Assembly (NCBI GenBank): GCA_013396755.1
Contig: VWZF01006901.1
Coordinates: 1,827,563 to 1,891,562 of the forward strand
Source of the DNA: Sclerurus mexicanus
Taxonomy: Eukaryota > Chordata > Aves > Passeriformes > Furnariidae
Direction: 5' to 3'
Length of the DNA: 64,000 nt
Below, one piece after another: positions 1-11,188 of the stretch. The notes under the pieces were generated by a model. It did no database searches, was not told the origin of the DNA, and saw only the letters and a program-made list of their open reading frames with translations. A program made the position numbers and the translations under genes. Numbering within the stretch: the first letter of the stretch is position 1; each line of letters begins with the position of its first letter.

Positions 1-137
1 CTCTTGATGGAGCAGTATCCGCTCTGCGTACCAGATTTCTGCTTCGTGCCTGGAATGGTGCATCGTGTTTTCGTCACCTGAGTCGTACCTCCATGGATGC
101 GAGCGTGGCCATTGAGTGCTTGTCGGGAACTGAACAC
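1..137 (-). CDS. TRERF1: TRERF1 coding exon 12 of those visible (partial, runs off left edge)
   Basis: This exon completes the second C2H2 zinc finger of TRERF1. The acceptor reads CTGTCAG at 144-138 on the minus strand and the exon opens in phase 0 with Val-Phe-Ser-Ser-Arg-Gln, followed by ALNGHARIHGG. The finger begins in the preceding exon (Cys934-X4-Cys939) and is closed here by His952 and His956. After the finger come TQVTK and a Lys/Ser/Gly-rich segment ending in SGYCSIK. This matches the known vertebrate TRERF1 order. The exon is cut by the window edge, so its donor, the final zinc finger and the stop codon are not visible. Residue numbers count from the ATG at 18714 through the exon chain proposed here. 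Confidence 0.93.
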   Translation of the reverse strand, partial: MFSSRQALNGHARIHGGTTQVTKTRCTIPGTKQKSGTQSGYCSIK

Positions 138-639
138 CTGACAGGGAGTAGGGTGGAGGCAAGGAAAAAAACCCCAATAACAGAAAAATTAAACCCAAGA
201 AATCACACGAAAACACTGGAACAGGAGTGCTGAATGCGTATCACAACAGCACAACTGTACACATGTAATATGCACGGTCTACTTGGTGCTTGTTTTCAGC
301 ACTATCCCACTACAATAAAAGAAACTTAGTTAAAATAAAACAAATTATTATTACAGTTGTGTAAAGTAATCGGGGCTGTTACCATAAAGTCATTCTAACT
401 GATGCATCATTTCAAGATTCAATTTTCTGCACAGATCAAACTGCTTATATTTTGTGGGGTGGGAATTAAAAGTCAAGAATCAAAAGCAATCAAAGTATTT
501 GCAATCTCTTTGTAATACAGAGATATTCAGTAGCTATCACTGGCCAGGAATAATCTAAATCCACAATCTCGAAAAACACAATTCACTAGTTTACACACAC
601 CACCACCCTCCCCCCCTTAAATACACCAAACACACTTAC
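138..639 (-). other. TRERF1 intron (no internal feature)
   Basis: This intron has a GTAAGT-type donor at 639 and an AG acceptor at 139-138. Apart from a C-rich run at about 606-617 I see only AT-rich unique sequence. Confidence 0.85.
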
Positions 640-828
640 AGCGCCACAGTTTGGCATTTCACAGATGAAGGAGGACGAGGAAAGTGGAAGACCCTGAAGA
701 GCAGGCAGATCTATAGGTCCAACAAGAGGGATAGGTGGCGGGTCAGGAGATTTCTGCATTTCCCTTTCTTCCTTTCTGTCCTCTTCGATCTCCTCATCTT
801 CCTCTAACACTTCCTCTTCTCCACTTGT
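640..828 (-). CDS. TRERF1: TRERF1 coding exon 11: acidic segment and start of second C2H2 finger
   Basis: This exon has 189 bases (63 codons, residues about 879-941) and is phase 0 at both ends. The acceptor is TTTTAG before 828 and the donor GTAAGTG from 639. It encodes a Glu/Asp-rich stretch (TSGEEEVLEEDEEIEEDRKE), then a proline-rich linker with KSPDPPPIP, and ends with FICEMPNCGA, the first half of a C2H2 finger with a Cys-X4-Cys knuckle. In mammalian TRERF1 the same place holds a longer glutamate run followed by the KSPEPPP linker, so the avian acidic tract is shorter but placed identically. Acidic stretches next to SANT domains are common in chromatin adaptors. A specific role here would be inference. 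Confidence 0.95.
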
Positions 829-1455
829 CTAAAATAGACAGTGCATTCAGGAAATACTAGAAACATGGTCAAAGACAGACAGCACTAGATAGCAGGACAT
901 AGACAGTTCTGAACAGCATGCTGTTTAGTCAAGTCTGCTTCCCAGCTTCAGTATTTCTTCCCATCCTGAATGAACTTCTGGTCTTGCTGGAACTGCCACC
1001 ACTTAATAGATAAGCTATAGCACATGAGGGTTCTTTGCAGTGCTCCAAACACCCCTGATCTGTATTATGGAGCTGTGCCTCCAAGCATCTACAGATGCCA
1101 GGGTGCAATACTCTCCTCTTGCCATTAGAAAGCCAATGTATGCTGTAATTGCAGCCAAGTTACAAACCAACACATCTCAAGTAGTATTTGTACTAGAATG
1201 TTAGTGCAGCCTTTAGGAGCACACATGGGCACAGGCATAATTTACAGCTGTTTACCTGGACTTAATCTTGTTACAGTCCAGGAACACAATTCTTGGTGTA
1301 GCTGAGGTCACACAATGTTCACACAGGACATAATTTAGTGTTATGAAATAATTTCAGTTGGAAGAGACCTATTTCACCTAGTTCAACCTCCTCCTCAAAA
1401 CAGGACAAACAAAAATTATCAACCGTTAAACTTTCTCATATTCTTTTAGACTTAC
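829..1455 (-). other. TRERF1 intron holding a short CR1 relic
   Basis: This intron has a strong donor (CTG followed by GTAAGT) at 1455. It contains one short CR1-like 3' fragment, listed separately. The rest is unique AT-rich sequence. Confidence 0.85.
1333..1412 (-). repeat. Short CR1 3'-end fragment
   Basis: The plus strand reads a form of the reverse complement of the avian CR1 3' end: a stretch around 'atttcagttggaagagacct' followed by 'ctagttcaacctcctcctc'. That is the usual order in a minus-oriented CR1 tail. It is short and diverged, so family assignment is tentative. Confidence 0.5.
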
Positions 1456-1569
1456 CAGGCATTCTTCTCTTTTTTTCTCTAAACGTGTTCTGTGTTTCCG
1501 TCCCAAACGCCAGATTTTCTTCCAGGTATAGTAGTATTCCACACACTGTGCAACTGTCTTAGACTTAAC
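1456..1569 (-). CDS. TRERF1: TRERF1 coding exon 10: second half of the SANT domain
   Basis: This exon has 114 bases (38 codons, residues about 841-878) and is phase 0 at both ends. The acceptor is TATAG before 1569 and the donor CTG then GTAAGTC. It reads VKSKTVAQCVEYYYTWKKIW and then a basic run (RLGRKHRTRLEKKREE). The VAQCVEYYYTWK motif is the third SANT helix, highly conserved in TRERF1, ZNF541 and the MIDEAS/ELMSAN1 relatives. As I recall the mammalian protein, it has Met where this one has Trp after KKI. SANT domains next to ELM2 recruit histone deacetylases in related proteins; for TRERF1 this follows from the family. Confidence 0.96.
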
Positions 1570-2390
1570 CTATAGTTAAGTAATTACAGAAATAGTCCAA
1601 TCTCAATTTTTAACTTTCATTCAACACAATTTTAATATATTCCAAGAGACGGGCTTTGTTACTCAAACATTCAAATGGAGACAAAAAAAAGGCAGTTTGA
1701 CTATAACAGGAATGCTCTTGTAGAATAGTTTTTTTTAGTTATTTTTTTTTCAGTCAGATTTGTGTTGACTTTTTCAGCTTCAGTGGATTTGTCTGGGATT
1801 CTCTAGACTCCAGCCAGAAAATGACTCAGAATATATTCAATGCAACTGAGAAATCTAGGAATTAAGACTTGATTTGCATAAACCCACATGTTTTTCAACA
1901 TTTGAGCTAACAAGTAGGGTATTGTGCCCTGAGATATATACACCTTGTCTTTTCTGCTTTGTTTTTCAGAACATGAAAGTTAAGCCCAAACATGTTCTCT
2001 CTTTATTAACAGGTTTCAACCCTTTCTGACACCAGGCTCAATGCCAGTGACTCAGGTACCTTGTAACAAACTGCCAGAGAACACCAAGATGATAATGGAG
2101 AACCATACTTATCCCACGGGTAGAATGCCATGATTTTGATTCCAGATGTGGAAACTTTTACATGTATTAACAAGAGGAACGGCTTTTATTTAGGTATAAC
2201 TGTTTTTTACTGGTACCTAATGCATAGGTACACCCAATGAATAAATAACTCCTATGGGAGTTCTCATAACTGCTGCTGGCTCTGTGCCTGGAGTAAGCTG
2301 GTCTAGTACTGGAGGGGAAAGGAAGAGGAAAAGAATACAGCAAAAGGGGAAAAAAAATCCCAACAATTGACAGAACAGAAATAATCTTAC
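1570..2390 (-). other. TRERF1 intron inside the SANT domain
   Basis: This intron separates the two halves of the SANT domain. The donor is ATG then GTAAGA at 2390-2385. It has A/T homopolymer runs (for example 1684-1691 and 1730-1751) but no gene or clear mobile element. Confidence 0.85.
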
Positions 2391-2479
2391 CATTTTCTGT
2401 ACATATATGAAATCTTTGCTGTAGGTAGACAACGCCTCTTTGAACAGCCTCCTTTCTTGATGCGTCCATTTGTCAGAGC
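2391..2479 (-). CDS. TRERF1: TRERF1 coding exon 9: first half of the SANT domain
   Basis: This exon has 89 bases. It opens with two bases completing a split Gly codon and ends in phase 0. The acceptor is a T-run then AAG before 2479. It encodes GSDKWTHQERRLFKEALSTY followed by SKDFIYVQKM (residues about 811-840). The W-x-x-x-E-x-x-x-F-x-x-A-L pattern is the SANT/Myb helix 1-2 signature. It pairs with the next exon to make one complete SANT domain, the chromatin-adaptor module of this family. The mammalian version differs at several positions but has the same length. Confidence 0.96.
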
Positions 2480-5400
2480 CTTAAAAAAAAGAATTAATTC
2501 ATTGTAAATGATAAAAACTCACCACCTTTATGTTGATTCAGTATCTGAAACAAAAACTGGGAAGACTCCAGCACATGCTAGTGATTGCTGCTACCCAAAT
2601 ACAAGTATGGCTGTACTGACTCAGACCTCGAGTCCATCTAACTAGTGTTCAGTCTCCAACAGTGGTCACAGGCAGTTGCCTAGGAAACAGTAAGATGAGG
2701 GCAAGCAAACACAATGCCTCTCCCTAATTTTTTCTAACCTCTAAACACTTTTGGAGCAGGGGATTTCCTGAGTCTGTTGCAATTTGCTTATTTAGTAACT
2801 ACCCTTGTAAGTGCTGAGCCACTCTTCCTTTCAGCCAATTAAAATTCTTGCCCCCAAAATATCTTTTGCTGAGGAGTTTCACAGATCAGTGGACACTTTG
2901 TATGAAGAACCACCTCCTTTTCTTTGTTTTCTGGCTGCCAGTAGCTTCACTGGATGACTCTTAGTTCTTCAAGTCGAGGAGAAAATGAACCCAATCGCAA
3001 CTATCATGTCCATGTTATTCAGGATTGTGTGCCCTTTCTGTCACTCCCAAACCTTTGATCATTACTGGTGTCCCTCTTTGAACCTTTCCAGTACTAACAC
3101 ATTCCTATAGAGGTGACAGTACCAGAAAGGCACATACCAGTCCACAGAGACTTTCCCGCAGACTTTCACAGTGGCATCATCATGTTCTCTATCCTCTTAA
3201 TGTTTGGCCTTTTTTTTTAGCTCTTGTAAAATACAGAGCTGATGCTTTCTTAGAACTAGCATTATAATCCCCAAACTATCACTCTACTTGAGAAGTACCA
3301 CCATAGAGCTCATAAATTCCTATGTAAAGCTTGTATTGTTTATTCCCATATATGCCACTTTACATTTGACTACACAAAAGCTCATCTATCATTTTGTTCT
3401 TCAGACAAAAACTCTTACAAGATGCTTTTGCAGCTCTTCACTTGCATGGCTTGAGGTAAAACACTTAAACGCTCTGTGACAGCGGTCACAAGTATGTAGA
3501 GATTATAGCAATTTGCAATATGCGCAAAGTATTTTCTGATCATTTAATGAAAGCTATATATAAAACTTCTAAATATTGTCATTCTGCATTTGCTCCAACA
3601 GCCTAACTGCCCATGAAAATCTGAAATCAGCATTTAAATTGAAGTGAATTTATGCTTCTCCAGTATTAGTCAAACAGAAGGAATATAGGATTACTCTACT
3701 GCATCGAAGCAGTGTTCTCTTTGTTAAGAGTGGGCAGCATTACATACACCAAAGGAAGGATATGCAAGAAGCCATAATGTAGATGCCTTTGAAATTACTT
3801 ACACTATGGAAAGATTCTACTTTAGTCTGAGAGTTTCTGAAACATCTAAAACGGTTATAAAAAGAAATCCCTAATATTCCTGTCAACATTACTGTTCTCC
3901 ACAGAAATACTTGCCCCTGCACTGATTTCAATTAACTTGGACTTGGCACCACAAATAGTATTGAACTCTACAGGTTCCTTATGTCTATAAAAATATATAG
4001 TTTTTATTAACTGTGGATGTTTTGCTTTTCATCATCAGCTCCCACGCTTACAGCTTCAGAGCAGGTATCTCACTGCTCCTTTATATGCTGAAAGCTACAA
4101 AATTAACTTTTCTGCAACCCATTTTCTGTAGGCTTTTCCAGTATTGGATATAAGCATGCATTGGTTATTTCCACAGAGATTTACACTTAAAGCTCTCTTA
4201 AGCATCAGAGAAAGGCACTGGCTTCAAGCCACGAGTTTTACTTACTCTATTATCATCCAAAGATCTTTCTGCTGACACACTGCCTTTCCAACTTTCCCAC
4301 CCTGAACCAGTGTCATTCCCTTCTTACGCAACTAGTCAGTCATTTGCATTTACCCTCCCTTTGGGCAGGGGTAAATGCACTGATTCAGTCCAGGGGGCTG
4401 CTCTGTTATGCCAAAACATAACTTTAAAAAATATGAAACACCAAAGGAGAGATTAGAATTTTTTCTAGTCATGCTGTTCTCCTGCCTCTACCCCACCCTC
4501 CTAAAAAACAATACAATAAAATAATAATACAGAATCACTTCCATGAACTAATTTTATTGTACACCTATGGAGGATTTGGGCCTTACAGACTTTCCCCAAT
4601 AGCTGTGGCATTAGCAGAGAGCCTTACAAGATTATGCGGGTTAACTGGAAGTAACCTAATTAATAGAATAAATCCTGTGTAGGAAAAGAAACAGAAGAAA
4701 AGCTGTTTTTAACTCTGGTTGCTGGGAAACCACTTTTGCTCTTGTTAGCTTGAGGGAGATACAGAGAACGTGCATAGAGAGAGATCTGCAATGCAGCAAA
4801 AAAGAATTTTGGGCTTTGGAATACAGATAAAATTTTAAAGCTCATCTTCATGTTTAGACATTTATTCTATATTTGCTTTTGCCTACCGTATTGTTTTTGC
4901 ACTGATTAACTGAAAATAAATATCTTCTACTAATCTGTGTGCTTTAGGCCCAACTTGTGGGTTTCAAGGGGGCTACAACTACATCCAGGGAGCCTCACTG
5001 AGAGGTGGCTCAAATGCACTACATCCAGCATATGCTGGGTCTGATCCACACCCCACCACAGTATGTACGAGAAGCTTCCAGACTGTTTGAAGTGCCTTAT
5101 TTCAGAGACCCTCTCTCCTGCAGTTCTCACTGCAGAAATTCAGAGCTAAGAAATTCCACTGCTCAGATCACAACAATTCAAATGTTTGCAACAGTGCCCC
5201 TCTTGGAGTAGATACATGTTCCACCTCTCTTCCCTAAAACACCATCCTGACAGATGGCAAAGTGTTAGGACAAAGAGATTAGGGTGTTCTTCCAAGCAGC
5301 CCTGGGTCAGCATGCCCAGCTCTCTTGGCACACAACAGAAAATCCTCGAGTTTTACAGCTTGCTTCCCTCACAAGCCAACAGGTTTCCAAGGTGAGCTAT

Positions 5401-7316
5401 TTGCTTGCATCCTCACTTGAGGGCAATGCTAAGGATGAGTTTGGATATTTTTTTCTTTTTGGCATCAGTAATTCTCATGAGTCAGTGCCATGCTCTGTTT
5501 CAGTATATTCCACCTTTCAATGTGGCAGGCCTGATAGTGGTGATTTCTGAGTACGCAGCGGAAAACACAAGTTAACCCAAACAAATGCCACTTTAAGTTA
5601 CGTTAAAGCTATTCATGCACTGAGAAATTCCCATATGCCTCCAGTGGCTTATTATAAACCAAAAATAAACTCTTATTCAAGAGTTGCGGCATGGTGCTAG
5701 AGTGATGCTGACAATATAAGTTACAAACACATCCATGAGCATTAGAAAATAATGCTTTCTTGTTATTTGATGGTACTTAAATCCAAACTTGGTGACATTC
5801 TGTTTCATGCTGTGATAAATACAATCAAACTTTCTTTCCTGCTTAAGAAATGGTGATACACTGGTGTCCACAGGTCTCAGTGCTAGTTAACAAGGATTAG
5901 TGTCATCTCATGCAAAAGACTAAATGAAACAGTTTCTCTTGGCTCCTCCCTGAATCCCAGTAAAACACTTCCTGAAACTATTGTGAAGTTGCTTCAGTAA
6001 AGACTGTTCCTTCTCTGCCACACAGGCAGAAATTTCTTATCTGCTTTGCTAATTAAATTGTTCACTGAGGATGAGGCTGCTGGGATATCTCTTCATCATC
6101 CTGCTCTCATGCCCTGAACTGTCTCACACACATGATTTAGTACCATCTCTTCAGACAAGAGATCCTGGTCAAAGTTCCTGGCTGATGTTCTCCTTCTACA
6201 TCCACCCACAATGTGCACCCTTTGAACTGCAACAGAGTTGTTATCACAGGCACTGGGCATCTCCCTCAGACAAAACTCTAAACTTGACATTCACATTTAT
6301 TCACTATCATTATCAGCTGCCATCAAACATGTTTCTGTTCTTGTTCTCAGGCCAAGGGGTAAAGGATTTGCTTTACAAAAGATCTCTTGTTTCTTGGGAG
6401 CCTTTCCAGTGGGCTGCCACATCCAGGAAGTAGCTTGCTTCTATAATTATGCAGCACAATGACTGTAACTGAAAATGAGTATATGACCTTGGACACTGTG
6501 ATTGACTGACCATCAGAAGACGCTTGGTTTGTTCCCCATTAAGCCTAAACTGGAGATGAAGTCTTAACTGTCTTATATAAAACCCTATTCTGTGTCAAAG
6601 CAGTTGTTAGCCAGTAAAAAGCATTAAGGAGTAACATGGAGGGCTGCAGAGGAGAGACCTTTGCCATCTATGCTCAGGTGACATGACTAAAGTCCCACGG
6701 CTGAACATCACATTGTCTATTTCAGAGGGGCACTTCTGCTTCATCACTGCAATGTCGTTCTTGCCATGTCTGTGAAAGAAGTCACCAACCCAGACTTACT
6801 TTGACTACAACCACACAAAGAGAAGCTCTGTAAGCAGCACTAAGACAGTAGTGAGGGTTACACCACTGCCTCTTTGGAAGGATGCTCATGATTATCATAT
6901 TCATTAATTTTGCACCATCACCTCAGAGAAGGCAGCCAAATGATGGCAGATATTTACATACCAGAAAATCAAGACCTTACTGATAGTAAATTATAAATTA
7001 CAAACAGCAGCAGTTTTAAAAGGAGATCACATTTCAATTTAAGAGAAAAAGAATCACTTGAGACAATTTTAAATCCGTAGAATCCTACACAGCAACATTC
7101 ATGCAAAGTTTCCGTACGTTTTCAGACATGTAAAAAACTTGTCAACTTGTAACAAAAGGCTCTGGAAGTACCCCTTGGCACTGTCCACATCACCTCTCCA
7201 TTAGATGCTGTCATCCCTGCAGCAGACAGCAGAGAGTGCAGTGTGATCCCATGCTCCAGCATGGGATGCCAGGCTTGGACTCTATATAGCAGCAGATAGA
7301 TCACAAGGAAACCTAC
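2480..7316 (-). other. Large TRERF1 intron (4.8 kb)
   Basis: This intron lies between the exon ending TAC-GCC-G and the SANT exon. The left third holds an ancient CR1 copy, listed separately. From about 3.6 to 7.3 kb I see unique AT-rich sequence with short open frames that have no splice or homology support. Confidence 0.8.
2600..3470 (-). repeat. Ancient CR1 LINE relic, antisense on the plus strand
   Basis: Read on the plus strand, this segment follows, in order and with many substitutions and small gaps, the reverse complement of the old amniote CR1 3' region familiar from turtle and crocodile genomes. Landmarks are 'tactgactcagacc', 'gtccatctaactagtg', 'tctccaacagtgg', 'tttcacagatcagtgg', 'tgggatgactcttagttctt'-like text (here with 'cactggatgactctt'), 'ctttgaacctttcc', 'gccactttacatttgac' and 'tttgcagctcttc'. 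The element therefore lies in the minus (gene-sense) orientation. The agreement is over scattered words rather than continuous, so it is much older than the CR1 copies in the right half. The borders are approximate. Confidence 0.7.
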
Positions 7317-7392
7317 CGGCGTAATGGTAATTTGCCAAAGGATGACACTTCAATCTCACTGGCTTTCTCAACAGCAGCTTTTCAAGAGCAAC
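7317..7392 (-). CDS. TRERF1: TRERF1 coding exon 8: ELM2-SANT linker with an LXXLL motif
   Basis: This exon has 76 bases (25 codons plus one base, residues about 786-811). The acceptor is TTTAG before 7392 and the donor GCC-G then GTAGGT. It reads VALEKLLLRKPVRLK and then CHPLANYHYAG. It is the end of the ELM2-type region before the SANT domain. It contains Leu-Glu-Lys-Leu-Leu, a match to the LXXLL nuclear-receptor-box pattern. Mammalian TRERF1 (TReP-132) is reported to contact the orphan receptor SF-1 (NR5A1) through LXXLL motifs, so this one is a candidate contact. Confidence 0.95.
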
Positions 7393-8597
7393 CTAAATGA
7401 AAAAGCAGGGAAAAACAGAATTAGCAAATGCAATCAGCTGCTGCATAAAACTGCATTTAGAAGACTATTTGGTACAAGGATACAAATTCATTTTCTCTTT
7501 TCTCTTTTCTGTTATACAAAATCACATCAAATTACTCTAAGACCCATTAACACTATACCTCACAGAAGAGCACCTAATGCGCACCTGCCCTGCCTTAATT
7601 AGCAGAAAACTGGCTATTACTTAGCAACTTCCAGCTCTTCCCTCCTTCTACTCCCACATACAAATAGTTTATCATGTTTGACTTGATAGCGTTAATTAAT
7701 ACTAATATTTAATGCTTGGTTTGACAGCATTAATATAGCATGAACTCTTTTAGAATACCTGTTTAGGTCAACATCTGTCAGGAATGACAGTAAGTATAGC
7801 TAATCCTCCTTCAGATCAGGGAAACAAATCATTTGTGGATCCCTAAAATTTTTCCCCTGACAATTCAGACTCCCTGTAAAGCAAATTTCACATCCTGACA
7901 GCGAGTTCAGTCACATGACTCAGACCCCTCAGATACAGCTAGCAGCGAATAATGAAACTGGGACACAAGCTAAAACCTACTGTATTAGACAATCCTGTGA
8001 GACTCATTGCAGCCCTGTGTTCTGTTGCATTTTGTTTTAAATTGGCTTTCCAGGAACTGGTGCAAGGGCCTTATCTTTCTGAACATTGGGCAAAATGGAT
8101 GTTTTGCCCTAGTTAGTAACATTCACATCACTAAACTAATGCAAATATTTGAAATGCATTATTTATATAAGAACTGTGTGCAATTACCTCACAGTTCTGA
8201 ACAAATAAATAGATGTGATTGCTGCTACAAAAAAAAAAAGGGGGTTTTATAAGGGTTAGAGGAGGACTAAACTCTCTGTGACCAAGTGTAAAGTCTGTGA
8301 AATATCAGGGCAGGAGCAAGCCCTGGAAGACATTGAAAGCCCCAAGGCTATAAACTAAGTAATCTTATCTATATGAAATATACAGTAAGCCTTCAGAAAG
8401 GCACTGCTTTGAAATTTAAATTTATTAAAGAATAAAGCGAAAAGTCATTCCCCAAAAATGTTACAGGATGTTTAAAGCATCATTGCAAATCAATCAGAAA
8501 TCTTTTTTTATACAACCATATCTAAATCCATTTAATAAAGCATGCTAATTTATCTGCAGAAGAGGAACATATCTCCCCTTTCGGCTTCTTATCTTAC
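7393..8597 (-). other. TRERF1 intron, no gene seen
   Basis: This is a 1.2-kb intron with donor ATG then GTAAGA. It has an AT-rich patch with TTAATTAATAC at about 7691-7702 and an A run at 8229-8240. I see no mobile element or RNA gene. Confidence 0.8.
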
Positions 8598-8701
8598 CAT
8601 AATATCTCCTTTTGCTTCAAAGAGAGAGTGCAAAGCGTATTCTGAGTTAGTTCCTCCACCAGGTAACACACTGGAACAGCTCATATTTAAAAGGTCTTCC
8701 A
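8598..8701 (-). CDS. TRERF1: TRERF1 coding exon 7: ELM2 region
   Basis: This exon has 104 bases (residues about 751-785). It opens with two bases completing a Val codon and ends in phase 0. The acceptor is TGACAG before 8701 and the donor ATG then GTAAGA. It reads VEDLLNMSCSSVLPGGGTNS and then EYALHSLFEAKGDIM. The LHSLFEAKGDIM stretch is the C-terminal helix pair of ELM2, where a short hydrophobic pattern precedes the 'A-L-E-x-L-L' of the next exon. The match to mammalian TRERF1 is nearly residue for residue. Confidence 0.96.
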
Positions 8702-9384
8702 CTGTCAGAAACAAGTCAACATTTTACTGCTGATACAGTAGCCTGTCAGTCAAACATCCAGAGCCAAGGATTCTGTAATGCCACTCAAAGGCCACGTAGT
8801 TCAGGGCAGCAGCTTCTTCCATACTCTCTCTCCCCAGCATCTCATCTCCTTGTTTTAGGATCACTCACTGAGGAGAGGATATAACGGGATTTGCAGAGCG
8901 CATCCTTGGGGTGGGACAGGCTACTACAGAGCCAGAGATCTGCCTGTGAGGCTGTGACTTGCACATGCCAGTGACGTTGCTGTGCCAAGAAGGCTCCAGC
9001 CAGGGTAGAGAAACAGAATGAACTGTGCTGGAAGCAGGAAAAAACTCCATTCAGGACTGGTAAAATCCCCCAAGCCTGTCATATTTCCTCTTAGCTATGA
9101 TCACAGGACAGACCCAGGAGCCATCAGCTGCCTCTCATTTATGACCTCTGTCTTTACCAGGCAGTTCAGTACTCAACTTCCCAGCAACTCAGACTTCACT
9201 TAAAATGCCACTATGTAACAGTTACTCTGAACACATAACATGTAGTTCTAGTCTCCTGCTCTGCATTCTCAGTAATTAATATTCTCCCAAACGTTTTGTA
9301 CAGTACACACATGAGAAATCAATGTGTATTTCCTCAATAGGCACAGGCTGACATAGGAACTTCTAAAATGGCAAGTCATCGCAC
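8702..9384 (-). other. TRERF1 intron, no gene seen
   Basis: This 0.7-kb intron is unique sequence with standard GT-AG ends (donor AGAG then GTGCGA) and no repeat that I recognise. Confidence 0.8.
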
Positions 9385-9524
9385 CTCTTTGTTGGAAGAC
9401 TGTGTTCTCCAGTTCTGGCCACGGCTTCCAAACCAAAGTTGCCTTGTGCACATCTTTCTCCATTAGCAATCTGTCCTGCAGCTCAGGAATATCAGCCTGG
9501 AACCTGGACCCAATATTGATTCGC
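9385..9524 (-). CDS. TRERF1: TRERF1 coding exon 6: ELM2 core
   Basis: This exon has 140 bases (residues about 704-751). The acceptor is TTTACAG before 9524. It completes a Pro codon and then reads RINIGSRFQADIPELQD, the classic ELM2 start (I-N-x-G-x-x-F-Q-A-x-I-P). It continues with HKATLVWKPWPELEN and ends in a split Val codon. ELM2 domains dimerise and bind class I histone deacetylases in relatives such as MTA and MIDEAS proteins. The middle stretch RLLMEKDV differs from the mammalian ISALAQD-type sequence, the only poorly conserved part of the exon. Confidence 0.96.
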
Positions 9525-10287
9525 CTGTAAAGGTGAATAAATACGTAAGTATTCAACTGCAAAATGTGCAGGAAAAAAAGAAGTCACATTAGTGTTCACT
9601 TTCTTTCCAACAAAACTTTCATTGCACTCAAGTGGCAGGAAATTGTGTCAGATTGCTTTACGCAATGCTTTACTCCCAGTCGGGTAAGTATTTTGAATAC
9701 CAGAGAGAACTGAACTCTTAGGGGAAAACAAAAATTTCAATATGCAATTTAAACCATACTGAGACATCATACCTTAGGGACAACCCAAGTTAGCTTATAC
9801 GCATGACTAGCAAAGAGGCTAGATGTCAGAAACAGCAACTTTCTGTTCCACAGAGAACAGCATTCTTCAGTAGAGAGCAGAAAGAGCCATTACTGCTGAG
9901 GGAAAGTCCTGTTTGCAGTTGTCCCTGTGGAACCTACCAAGTAACACCTCTCCAAAGCTCCACTGTTTATGTATATATATACACATACAAGAGTACTGGA
10001 TCCACACGTTTTCCTCACAGCCCTCTTCCCAGACATCACTGTCATTTCACCCTTGGTGGCTCCCACTAAGCCTCCCCTAGCATTTTTAAGCCACAACACC
10101 TACATCTCCCACAGCCACTTTGCTCCAAATGTCCTCAGCCACCATTCACAGAAACCTCAAATGCATCCAGCCCAACATGATTTCAGGCAGTTGAGCGCTA
10201 CCTGCCCAGTTCGAAACTCTTCAGGCTACGTGCTCTAGGCTGAAGCTAGTCTATAAAAGCAGTGACAAAAAATATTCTTTTTCTTAC
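9525..10287 (-). other. TRERF1 intron with a short TA/CA microsatellite
   Basis: This intron has donor GAACC then GTAAG. It contains a short TATATATATACACATACA tract at about 9971-9988 and no other recognisable element. Confidence 0.8.
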
Positions 10288-10348
10288 GGTTCAACAGTCT
10301 GTTCTCCAGGCCCAGGCGTCACTGGAATGACACTTCCATCAATACTAT
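10288..10348 (-). CDS. TRERF1: TRERF1 coding exon 5 (small)
   Basis: This exon has 61 bases, two bases entering and two leaving split codons. The acceptor is TCTGTTTCAG before 10348 and the donor GAACC then GTAAGA. It encodes NSIDGSVIPVTPGPGEQTVE and a split Pro. This is the conserved linker between the proline-rich region and the ELM2 domain. The TPGPGEQTV block is identical to the mammalian protein as I know it, and the first Asn codon is completed from the previous exon. Confidence 0.95.
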
Positions 10349-10881
10349 CTGAAACAGAGATGGGAGTTCGAGTATTGCTGGTGGTGCACCACCTCCAGGA
10401 CTGCATTGCCACCCCCCTATTAATATCAACGTTACTCCAGTCTATAATGCAAAGATGACCCTTCATGGATATTTAGACAAACACTCTAAATTATTATAGG
10501 TAACGGAAATGTCCAAACTGCAGAGGTTTCTACTGTCCTGATCATGGGTAATTAGACACCTTTTCTTGTGAAACACTGAACAATAAACAGTTAAAGTGAA
10601 TCCCATGTCTCAAACCAGGTCTTTTACCTCCACTTCACAAGGCCCACATGTGACATGAGAGGCCCGGTGGTCCTTTCTTGAGGCAGACCACATGGAAAGA
10701 TCACAGCCTTACTCACTGATTAGGCTCCTCTGTTCATTCTATGCCTTAACACTGCCTCTGCAGGCAAAACTGGACTTTTCCTGTGATTTAGCAGAAGTGG
10801 CCATGCATGTGAGCACACATAAAAAACACCAGAAGACAGGACAGCCTCTCTGTACTGCTGCCTTCTAAACGCAATACTTAC
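10349..10881 (-). other. TRERF1 intron, no gene seen
   Basis: This 0.5-kb intron has a strong donor, A then GTAAGT, at 10881-10876. It is otherwise unique sequence. Confidence 0.8.
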
Positions 10882-11188
10882 TAGACCGACAGAGGAGCAC
10901 CCGTGGAGTGGGTGTCAGTGGAGTAAGTGGCAGCTGGGTATGTGAGGTGCTGTGAGATGAAGTGATAACACTGCTGAAGAGACCAGACCCTTGCCGAACA
11001 GGACTAAGCATCGGTGGCGGAGTGTAGGGGGGGAGCTCATGTGTCCGGTCTAGCAGGTGATCTCCCAGAACACGGGGAGAGCGAAGCTGACTCTGGTACA
11101 GAGTGGCACCGGAGTGGGACATGCTGAGGTTGAAAGAAGGAGGAGGTATGAAGAGAGGTTCTGGTCTGTGCCGATACTTCTTCTTATC
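10882..11188 (-). CDS. TRERF1: TRERF1 coding exon 4: proline-rich conserved block
   Basis: This exon has 307 bases (102 codons plus one base, residues about 582-684). The acceptor is CCATTGCAG before 11188 and the donor TCT-A then GTAAGT. It reads DKKKYRHRPEPLFIPPPSF, then YQSQLRSPRVLGDHLLDRTH, ELPPYTPPPMLSPVRQGSGL, and ends LTPLTPTPRVLLCRS. It is the most conserved non-domain part of TRERF1 and carries several SP/TP sites that look like phosphorylation sites. The start is set by the frame of the preceding exon, not by the upstream in-intron Met. No catalytic motif is expected; it is a protein-interaction region. Confidence 0.96.
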
